Assembly (NCBI GenBank): GCA_029204225.1
Contig: CM055097.1
Coordinates: 31,512,802-31,576,801 of the forward strand
Direction: 5' to 3'
Length of the DNA stretch: 64,000 bases
DNA from: Diphasiastrum complanatum
Lineage: Eukaryota > Streptophyta > Lycopodiopsida > Lycopodiales > Lycopodiaceae
Shown here: positions 13,801-25,800 of the stretch, piece after piece
Layout: each line of letters opens with the position of its first letter
How positions within the stretch are numbered: the first letter of the stretch is position 1
Notes under the pieces: generated by a model
What the model was told of the DNA's origin: nothing
Seen by the model: only the letters and a program-made list of their open reading frames with translations
Database searches by the model: none
Program-made: the position numbers and the translations under genes

Positions 13801-16800
13801 CATTCTTGTTTATGATAAGTTTCTAACTCTCCAAGTCATACAACTTGTATCCCTTCCCTTGACTATCATATCCAAGAGACAAACACTGAGTAGCCTTTGA
13901 ATCGAATTTGCTCCTTGGATCCCTAGGTATATGAGCATATGCAATACTTTCAAAAACCCAAAAACATATTCAAAAGTTTCTTACTTTTAAGCACGCTCCT
14001 TGTAGTTTCCACAATATACCAATTCTTCCTTTCCGCAACTCCGTACTTGCAAATTGTCTCTTTATACCATGATCCTTGCAAAACACCTGAAACTTTGTAG
14101 GAAGATACTCTCCGTCTTTATCCGAACGAAATATCTTAATTTGTCTATTTGTTTCTTTCTCCACTTGTGACTTAAACCATGTGAAATACTTGAATGCCTC
14201 ACCCTTATTCTTGAGAAGATATACCCACATCTTCCTAGAATACTCATCAAAAAACACCATAAAGTAACTTGCTCCCTTATAAGATTGAGTTTTCATAGGA
14301 CCACACAAATTTGTATGAAGAAGTTCTAGAACATTTCTTGCCCTAAAAGTACTAGATGGAATTTCTTGATATGATATTTTCCTAAGACACATCCCTCACA
14401 AAATTTGTGATCAGAAACAACTTGAGGTAGTAACCATATTGCATTTCCTCAAGACTTATAGACTTTTGAAATTTAGGTGTCCAAACCTTTCGTGCCGCAA
14501 CTTACTCACTAAACCAACATCCACAATACTTGCATGATGACCCACCACTTGAGCCTAAAGTTTGTACATTCTTCTTGCAAGAATGCCCTCAGCTACTACT
14601 TCATTGTCCTTCCTTTTGATGAGACACTGCTCTTCATCAAATTGTACAATCATATGTTGCATCACAATAGCTGAAATTGAGAGTAAGTTCTTCTTGATTT
14701 TTGGTACTTAAAGCCCATTCTTTGTCTCCAATCTTTCTTGAAGGTAGTTGAGCCTGTACTTTTCCAACTCCCTCTATATCATATGTGTAGTTATCTCCCA
14801 AATTTCTGGTTCTTGAAAACTAGATAACCAATCTCGCCTAGGTGTTATAAGTTTTGATGCACTTGTATCAATGAATCAACACTCCTCTTCTATTGAGAAG
14901 TAACCTGAATATATTGATGCCGAAAACAAATCACAATCGTCAAGATCCAAAGCACTTATCTTTGTATTAAGTTCTTTTTTAGCAAGATTTCCATCTTGTT
15001 TCTTTTTTAATTTGTTTTTCTAGCACTCCTTTGCGTAATGCATTGGCTTTCGGCACATAAAGCAATTTCCTTTTCGAATTGCTTTCTTTCCATCTTCCAG
15101 TTGATTTGATTCATTTTCTTGTTGATCTTGCTTCTTCTTCTTCCCTTGTTCTTTTTCCCTTTGCCACCTTTCTTGGAATTTTGCCCTTGCTTCTTTGCTA
15201 AGAATGCATGCTCTTTCAAATTGTCCCTGTTAACAAGATTTTGGTGTCTCATTGCCTCCTGTAGCAATATTGCATTCAAGTCATCGAAAGAAGGCCTTGT
15301 CTCCCATAAAGACAACATCATAACAAAGTTTCAATAGGCCAAAGGTAAACTGTTAAGCATGATAGATACCAAAACTGAATCCGGAACACTTTCTCCAACT
15401 GCAATAAGTTGTGCTCTCAGATCTTTCAGTCAAGTAAAGTAATTCGTTACCGATTCACTTGTACCCGTTTTTAATGTATTAGCTTATTAGCTAAGAACAA
15501 AATTTGTGATTGATTTACAGTCTTGTATGAATTCTTTAGAATATCCCAAGCCTCCTTGGGTCCAGCAGCATCCCTGATGTGAGAAATAATCATATCTTTA
15601 GTAGACAAGTCAATAATATGATGAGCTTTTCTCCTTCACTTCAGATACTCTTGAAACATCCGACCTGTAGTGGGATCTCAACACCTGTGGCAATGTCCCA
15701 ATATTCTCGATCCTGGAAACTATTTTGCATCTTGAACTGCTAGATGCTAAAGTTTGTACCATCTAGCTTACCGGTAACACATCATCATTCAATCCTACCA
15801 TTGTCAACAACACAGATCTTTCCTATGAAGATCTCAAATTTACTCGATCAATATAAGTGCCAAGTGCCTCTTGCACTTAACCAAAACACTAGAATACTTT
15901 GCTGGTTCTTGATCTTGGCACCTTGTTATCAATAAAATCTCGATGAGATGTAATTCTCCAAGCCAGCAAACAATTCTAGCTTCACAAGTAGCAATTTGGC
16001 AACGGATTTTTCCTGCTCACAAACCAACAAACAACCTTCCTGGAAATCAGCGGACTCCCTTGCAGATTCAGTAAACAAAATCCTGTGAATTTCCAGCAAA
16101 CAGCTAGCTGCAAGGGTCATCCATTCAGCCACCCTGCTTGTGCCAGGAAGCGACATGATGTCCGTTGTAGTTGGAGCATCACATTTAACAACAAAGCGAG
16201 GTGAATTGCTGGTATTGCTGGAAGAGGATGACAAAAGGTAGAAATTGGAAGTAAAAAAGACTTGAAAGTATATCAGAAGGATGTGTGAAAGTTTTGGGAA
16301 AGTTCGTTCGCGGGAAAAATTCGCAAGAGCTTCGCTAGCACAAGTGAGAAATGAAATCGAATTCAGCCCTTTTATAGGCTAATTTTGAGGGTCCATTAGA
16401 CCAAGTACTAATTTGGCACTCTAGTTTTGGACAAAAACAACAAACAACAGACAACTGTTTCAAACAACTGTTCTGATCCTGTCTTGACCAGCGAATCAGC
16501 TGTAAAAAACCAGAAAACAGCAAACAACAAACAGCTGTTCTGATCTTGTCTTGACTAGCAGACTCCACATGCAACTAATGCTCCTTCAATAATCCGATTT
16601 CACAGTTGCAAAAAGCAATCTCTCTTCGTCACATAGAATCTTGATAGCTTCCAAGATCAAACTTGATGTTGATGACACAACTATCTTCAAGCGGACGTTG
16701 AAGGATGATGGTAAAGCATTTGCTTTAATCATTCTGAACATATTTGATACTCAGATCGGTCAAGTAACTCAAGCCCAAACTTTGAAGGAAGTATGGGATA

Positions 16801-19800
16801 TACTTGGCATGCTAGATGACGTGAGAGACGAAACTTCTAAGTTACATCTGAGAAGGAAATTCTTCTCAATTGAAATTTCTATTGGTGATTCCTTGCCGAA
16901 TCACATTTACCAATTCAAGACTCTTGTAGAAAATGGCATTTTCTTGATCCAGCTATCGACCAGATCAAGATGCAATCATGACATTATATCTAGCCTGTCA
17001 CCTACATATGAGAATTGGGCGATGATCATTTTGATGCACTTAGATCTAAGTCTTCCTAGAGTTATCACTATGCTATTGCAAGAAGATGTTAAAAAAAACG
17101 GAGCTTCGACATCTTCTAATACTGATTTGCATGCTCTATATTCGAACAAATAAGTAGAAGGAAAAAGGCCAGAAGCAATCCAAACCATATCAAAATAAGA
17201 AGTGAGCTCAAAATCAAGACTAGCAAATAAATCCATAGCCGAAGAAAAAGATGTTCTATAAGTACTGCAAACTCACTAATCATGAGATTCAAGATTGCAG
17301 GATATTGAAATTCAACAACAACAGAAAGTAGTAGTCAAGTGAACAAGCAAATGCAGTTGCAGAGACATCTGAAGCCACCATTTCAGATGTGGATGAAGAC
17401 ACATTCATGACTAATCACCAAGAAATACACAATAACACAATATGGCTTCTTGATTTGGGTTCGGTACTTAGAAGTTCATTAACCTTGGTGACAAAATCTT
17501 ACATGCAATCGAAGGTGAAGGTACTATTAGATTGAACTTCCAGAATGGTAAATTCAAGCTACTCTTTAAAGTTCTTTATGTACCTAATCTTTCTATGAAC
17601 TTGCTATCTATTAGTAGCTTTACAGATTCAGGGCATAGAGTACAATTTGAATTTGATCAGTGTAAGATTGTTGATAGGACAAATAGAGTCCTTGCACTTG
17701 GAAAGAGGCACAAATACCTATATAGACTTAGTCACTGGGTGAAAAGGGGATAGATTATAGAATGGAACATTGAAGTTTGAAATGCAACGATACTGAAATG
17801 GGCTGTATAAGGTCGTAACAAGTTGGAAACATACTGAAATGGGTTGTATAAGGTATTATTAGGTCGTATTACATATTGAATAGATTTGTTTTTTAGAGGT
17901 TCGAATCGGCCAATTCGAACCTATCCAGGCGGTTTGAACCGATTTGAATCGGCCAAATTGGCCTATTCAAACTGCCGATTCGAATCGGCCCCCAAAAAAT
18001 TGGGCCCAATGCAAATGTTTTCTCTAGTAGGTGCAGAATTCTTTATTACATTCATTGATGAATGTTCAAGAACAGTTGTATATTTTATGAAGCATAAATC
18101 AAAAGCATTCCGAATTAAATAAAGAATCAAGGCATTAAGGGCTAACAATGGTGGAGAGTACATCTCAACTGAATTCAAGGAGTACTACCTTAGCAAAGGC
18201 ATTGAACGACAATTCATTACTCATTCTCTTCAGTCCAAACAGACTTGCGGAGAGGAAAATTCAAACCTTACATGAATCTGCAAAGTGAATGCTAGTTCAC
18301 GCATCACTTCCCAAATATTTTTGGGCTGAAGCTGTATCCAGAACATATGCTAAAGGCCTCTCAAGCCAAACACCTTACGAAATTTGGATAGGCTCCAAAC
18401 CGTCATTAAGAAATTGATGTTTTTGGATCTATTGCCTATGCACAAATCCTGAAGGAGACCGAAGAAGAAGTTAGACTCCAATAGAAAAGATGATATAATT
18501 CTCTGATAAAGAATAAGGGTTGGTTTGTTGTCGAATTGCCTGCAGACAGAAATGTGGTTGATTGTAAATGGATTTTTAGATCAAGTACAAGGTAGATGGA
18601 ACTTGGAAGCATAGATCAAAGGAAAACTCGATTGGTGGCCAGGGGACCCAATGTTCCCAATATGATTAGTGGTTGACCTTTGATGATGAATTGTAACATT
18701 CCCACAGAGATTTTAACTCCCTTTATTTGTCGATTTTCCTTTAGATAGTGAACAATTACTATTTTTACTATCTATTTTGTGTGCACATGCTTTTTCTTCA
18801 AATGATGTTGACATCTTGAATTTACTAAACATTTTTGTACATATGTGCATGTTGTCTTCATCAGTTGAATGTGGAAAATTGCATAAAACGATTTGTTTTC
18901 CTATGTGAAAATTTAGTTTCACATTATTCTTAATGTTCTAATCATAGATGCCCAGCGTATCTGAAACGCGTTTCAGAATCGCGTTTCTAAAATTTTTGAA
19001 AAAAATTCCAAAAACGGTTTTTAAATTTTTTTTTTTGGGCAATATGGGTATTAGATGAAAGCTCTATTAAGAGCATAATTATTGTGTACTTTGCTGACTG
19101 TTTCGGGTGCAGGATGGTCCAGTTCAGGTGCATTAATCCATGTTGGGTTCTGTCAAGGGTAAAAATTCAAAACTAATCTCTAGCCTGTCTGTTGCCCCCC
19201 AAATCCCCCACCGGGGGGCTATTGCCCCCCAGACCCCCCGTTTTTCGGCGGGCTACCGCCCCCCGAACCCCTTGAGCATTTATTGAAAACTAGAGCAAAT
19301 AACAACCAAATAGTTACTGAAAATAAGATCTGTTTGTGCCCCATCTACTGCACTTCTGAGAGGCAAAACACTGGTTTGACCATGGATCCCCTAAAAAATT
19401 TCAGTTCTAAGCTATTTTTCCGAATTTTTTTTTTTTTTTTTTGTGATTCTGAGTATAGAAACAAATGCGGTTTTAGAAACGCGTCCTCCCAGAAACGCGT
19501 TTATGGGCATCTATGGTTCGAATATAGTAACTCTACATCTTTTTCTAGAAGTAAAATCATACCTAGTAGAATTATATGTTCTCCTTTCGTTTCGGTCCTA
19601 GTTTAGAAATCTATCCATGATTGACTTGTTTTCTACTTATAACAAAGTATGGAATCTATGGATATAACTAGCAATTTAGAAAGCCAAGGAACCTTTGAAT
19701 TGTATATGCAGTTTGGAGAATCCATAAATTTGCTATTAATAGTGGTGCAGTCTTTTGCAGTGTTGATACCCTCATAGAGCGTTGTCGAGATCTGGTTATA

Positions 19801-22800
19801 TCCAACTATGGTAAGTAGAACTTATTCAATTTTTGATTATGTAGATGGTTGAGTTTTTTATGGCCTTGAATGTGCATATTATAGGAAAAGTTTTGCATAG
19901 GTTTGATAATAAGTAATGACTACCATTATCTAGAGGTAATTGTATGTGTCTCTTAAATTTAAGACTTGGATAAGAAAATTGTATGCCAAATTGATTCATT
20001 TATGCTTCCATGTAAAAGCTATACATGATTCTAACTTGCTAGGTTTCATGTCTTTCATGATTGAAACTCAAAAAAGTTACTCTTAAGATGCTATAGCCTT
20101 TAGTTACATGATTTACTTGGAAAATGGTGAAAGAAGAAATTGAATACAGGAATTAAGGAAGTAGTACACCTTGTCATATGAATACTAAAATTCAAATTGC
20201 ATGTCAACAAGCCAAAAGCGTTTCACATAACAATAATAATCATAAAATAACAAATATGTGGAATATGAACTAGCTTAATGCAAAGCTTATGAGTTATGGT
20301 TATGGTGTTAGGGTTTATAAACAATATTTTGAACTTTGAGGTCCAAATTAACCATATGTAGTATGCATACCATATAATAGCAGTATTATCCAGCTTCAAA
20401 TATAGCTTTAAAGTAGAAGCCCTAAGAGTTGTAAATGGTTGAAGATGTAAGAAAATTGTTGGATGTAGCTGTGAATATAAACCTTACCCGATATGTGTGA
20501 CACCTGTGACTTGTATTAAGTATACTCTTAGGGTTTGAACCCTGAAAGAAATGTCAAATCATAGATGAATCATGAAACAAATACCAATGAAATTATAAGG
20601 GTATGTACTATGAACTCAAAACATTCAAATTTCAACATTCAGCAATTTAGATTCCAATTTGAAATTTACATAATTCATAAAATTGTAGTAACTCATAAAG
20701 AGTCCAACATTTAAGGGTAAACTTCAAACTTCAAAAGCTCAAACTTCAATGTTCTTAGAAGTGTGTAGCTACAATATCTACTACCTGATCTCTATAATCT
20801 ATCGCCGCCTCCTAATCCTACTCTGATGTTCCAACTTAGGGCTAGGTGCCTCTTGCTCTTCTTCCGCTGCTTCTTCCTCTTCTTCCTCCTATTCCTCTTT
20901 ATCTTTTTCTTCCTCTTCCTCTTTTTCCTCCTCTTCCTCATTGCTCTCGTCACTTGATTAATCCAATTCCTCTTCCTCTTGTCACTTGATGAATCCAATT
21001 TCTCTTCTCTTTTCTCGTCCCAACTCTCTGATGTCGAGAAGTTGCACTTCCCCTAGTAACAGGTCCTGCATAGTGCATACAATGTATTTTGACTTGTTAG
21101 TAACATATTAAGTTTTAACTTCTAAGCATAATATTTGTCATCAATATAAGGCTCAAAAGTCATGAATTACTTGTTATGCACCAGAGTTGCAGCAGCGATT
21201 CTCGAATCGTGGTTCGAATCGCGCAGTTACAAAAAACTAGGCAATATGGGTATCAGTATAGAGAGAAAAATTAGAGGATTGCAGATAGACAAGTCTCCAG
21301 TAGGTTTAGGTCCACCACAAGCAGTTAGGTGAAATCTTGATTAATTGCATAAACGTGAGTGACAGAAATCCCACAAATACGTTTGGCATTGTTTTTTAGT
21401 AAGGTTCAGTGCCATACAGTATCAAGAAGGCACATGCTTATGAATAGGACCTAGAATAAGGGCTTTTTCAGTGATATGGCCTATGTGTTGTGACGAGATT
21501 AATGATAAGCTATGTGCTACCTCAAGATTGCGACTACTAAACACTTGAGGAAAAGGACATTCAAAGCCATGCCTTGTTAATGCATGGTATGATGTGCACT
21601 GCAATCCAACAAAGGTGATTGTTTGATGGAGGGATGTCAAATACATACATGAGACAAAAAGAGAAAATGATTATAATAAGATTGTGAATAGAAAGAAAAG
21701 GGCTTCTCTAAGAAAGCAACAGCAAATCATCTACAAGCATTTATCTAGTCTCAGAACCTTTCAAAAATATTTACATGGAATGAAATTCCAAGTGGTAGTG
21801 ATTAATTGGGAGGACGCGGAAAATTCATAGGACTCTGTGACAAAGACTTAGCAAGTGTACAAGGACAATTTTCACAACAAAAGAGGTGCAAAAAGGAATC
21901 GAACATCTAGCTAATGACAAGGCATGTGACTTTTCTTACGTGGTTGACCCCGAGTTGCTACCTGCTTGGCTGGCACGCATGAGGAGAGGGAGTGCATCCT
22001 CGTCCAGTGTTTTCAATTTTATTTCGAATGGTATGTGCGTATTTTCAGTTAGTTTCAACTGCAGAGATTGATAGCAGATGCACAACACAGAAATACAACC
22101 CCCTTAATAGCATTTCATAAACACACATATTACACTGCATTACACCAGGCATGCGTTGCACAAAAAACACATTGAACATTAATTCAACAGTGGTATCAAA
22201 ATAACAATATGTATCCCGCCACATACGGCTAGGGCTATTCTTTACACTGTGTTAAACACTAAATGTTGCCTCATCTTATGCCGAAAACTACATAACAACA
22301 GCCAGCCACATACGGCTGGATCCTATCCATTCTAAACATTTCTACGGATCCTCCACAAACTCCTCGCCCTCGTCAGGTGCATTGTTCTATTGCTCTCGCT
22401 CTGCCTCCCGGTTAGCCCGAGCTGCCTCCTGGTTAGCCCAACGGCGGGCAGCCCTTCCCTGACCATGATGAGCTGCCATCGTGTGAAGTTCATTCCGATC
22501 TGCTCATCCAAATCCAGCTCGACACCGGGGGCGGGGGGCACAGCGGGGGCTGGGTGCTCCGGCTCCGGATTTCTCTGCCGAGCCTGTCGCAACATCTCTG
22601 CAATGTCTGCCTCTTGCTTCCGATGCCTTTTGTTGTGCCTTCGGAATGCTCATCCAGTTTCTTTTTGGTGTCTTTAGGGACATGAGCCCAGGCAGTGCAT
22701 CCAAAAGCTTTTAAATGCTTTAATGAAGGTTTGGATCCAGTTCAAATTTGATGTTCGATAAACCATTAGTTATACATCGATTTTGCAAATAAGTTGCTAT

Positions 22801-25800
22801 CGAAACATCATGTTGTCAAAAGAATTTAGGCAATGATGCATGACTAATCGTACATTTGGCAGATTCGACTAAGGTTTTGTTCTTTCTCTCTGCAAGCCCA
22901 TTGGATTGAGGAGAATAGGAAGCATTTGTTGAACAATACTCCTTGAATGCATTGGACATGTATTCACCACCATTGTCGGTTCTGAGAGCTTTGACCTTTC
23001 TTTCTGTTTGCAACTCAGCATGCTCTTTATAAATCTTGACGAAATGGAAGGCTTCATATTTGTGCTTCATAAAATAAACGACAGCTCTTCTTGAATAATC
23101 GTCAATAAATGTAATAAAGAATTTAGCACCAAGTAATGATGTGGGCCACATATATTTGAATGAATTATGTCTAACAGATATCTAAATACATGTTCTTGAT
23201 TCGACTTCAAAGGCATTCTAGGCTGCTTTCCTATGATTCAACTTTGACAGATTGGAGGGTCAATAGTTCGATAATCAAAATCAAGAACTAAAGAATGTTT
23301 AGACATATTTGCAATAGATACATGATTCAGGTGCCCAAGCCTATAATGCCAAATTAATTCTTTATTGATCAAGAGTCACAAAATAGCAATGAGTAAGCCG
23401 ATAAGATATCCTTTCCTTTTTCCAAGTGCAAGGACTCTCTTCCCTTTATCGAGAATTTTACGAGAATCTGATCCAAACTCTATCTTATGTCCTAAATTAG
23501 TGATTTTGCTGACAGATAGCAGATTGGTTACCAGATTTGGAACATACAATACTTTTGGAATGAGTTTAAATTGTCCATTTTGAAAACTCAGCTTGACAGT
23601 ACCTTCATCTTCTATCATGTGGGAGCTGTTGTCTCCAAGGTGAATGAATTTCTTCGTACTGTAAGCCGAATAGTTGTGGAACTATTAGTGATGGCTTGTC
23701 ATGTGCTGTCTCACTCCAGAATCGAGGTACCATTCCTCATGTTGCTCGACATGGTGATGGTTCACCATGAATGCATTCTGCTCTTCTAGGTTCTGTTCTG
23801 TTTCAGTTACTGCATTGGCTTGTTGGTCCAGTGACTGCTTTTTGTTGTTGTTGACCTTTAGGATTTGACAGTCCTGGATCTCGTGATTCGTCCTTTTGCA
23901 GTATTTACAGAACATCTTGTTTTGAGCAGGTTGCTGATTCTGATTCGGGCTTGGCTTTTGTGATTGCTTCTGATTCGAGTCGAATCGTTTGACCGCCTTC
24001 TTCTTCGGTTGCTTCTTCGAGCCTCTCTTGGAGTAAAGAGCTCATGAGTCTTTGATAGACGAGGATGCACCATTCCTTCGAATCTCCTCTTGCGGCAACA
24101 TAGTTATGACTCTAGACAAAGACAGTTTTGAGTGGTTCGAAATAACCATCACCTAGTTTTCATATGGGGATGACAGTCTAGACAATAAGGTCATGACAAC
24201 ATCTGATTTGATGACTGAACCTATGGATGCCATCTGCTCATGCAGAGTCTTGAATTGATTGATTCTGAATAGAATCACCTTCTGACATTTTGAGTGAGAA
24301 GAATTTCTTCCTCAGATGTAGTTTCAAAGTGACATCCCTCACTTCGTTGAGTGTGCTTAGAATTTCCCAAGCTTCCTTACAAGATTGAGCTTGTCTGATG
24401 TGGCCAATCTGTGTGTCTGATATATTAAGGGTAATTAAGGCGAAAGCCTTACCATCCCCGAGCTTCCATTTAGAAATGGCTTGCTCATCAACACTGGGAA
24501 GTAGTTCGACACCTGCGACTCCCAAAGTTCCTTGGCCATTAACACGACTTTCATCTTAAATATCCATAGATGGTAATTTGAGAACTAAAACTTCAGTGTC
24601 CAAATCGAGTTCGGAAGGCAGTCTCATACACAACTTCTTCACGAATGCTCACCTGATGATAACCACTCTTCTAGTCAATTTTGCTAAAAACTGCGGCACC
24701 ATGAAGGGCATCCAAAAGATCATCTATATGTGGCATAGGATATCGATGCTTAACTGTTATCTTGTTTAGGCCTCAATAATCCACACACATCCTCCAAGAC
24801 CCATCCTTCTTTTTTACCAGAATGATCGGAGAGGCAAAGGGAGAGAAGCTAGGTCTTTCCTGCCCTTTGGCAAGATAGTCCTCAATCATGCTTCGTACCT
24901 CTTCCTCCTCTTTCAGACTCATTCTATAAGGTGGTCTATTAACAGGAGATTATCCAGGAATTAACTCAATCTTATGTTCCACATTTCTTTTAGGGGTAAA
25001 ACAAATGGGAGTTCACTCGTGAACACATCCATAAACTCCTCCCTAATCTGATGATCTAGGTTCTTAGTAAGGTTAGTTTGTTCTTGACATACATCATAAT
25101 CACAGGTAGAGATAGACATATCATACAAGAAGCAAACATACATGCACTTACAGTGAACCTTACGCAGCTGCGTCGCCGTGATCAAAGCTCTCGGAGGCAT
25201 ATCAAGCTCAGCACGCAGGGAATGAATCTTACCATTGTGCTGGAACTCATACACATGAGTGTCCTAAGCGATGTAAGGTTTCTTAGCCATGCCAACAGAT
25301 TCCAAGCACCACATCGAAATGAGCGACATGGGTAATCTCAAAATCTAACTCAGTATAGCCTTGAATGGTTAGAAGCATACCCACAACCCTGGCATCCCAT
25401 ACTTTCGCACCCTTTCCGTCAGCCACTTCGACTGTGTATTGGTATAGGAATTTGTTGTGTGCTCACTCTTAACCATTTCATCAAGGCGGATTTAATAACG
25501 TTATGTGAGGACCCAATGTCAAATAGAATCAAAACATCTCTACCACACAACTGTCCACGCATAACAATTAAGAAAGTACAAGGAAATTGACACCCATATT
25601 GCACTGCTCTAGATAACTGTGGCAATCGAACAAAATCCACCTTCCGCATATCATCGACACGTTCATAAGTTGTGGAAGCACCTTGAGGTTCCTCTTGCTC
25701 AATCTCTTCAATGTGCATCGGAGTAGCCTCTTCGACTTGCAAAAAGTGCTAGCCCCCCTGGACATTGGACATCCCATTCCTTTCAAGGTGCCCACACCTT

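Noticed and set aside
22332..22704. Overlapping minus- and plus-strand genes in the GC-rich block
   Set aside because: Several frames are open only because of high GC; no family is recognised and the copia integrase end overlaps.
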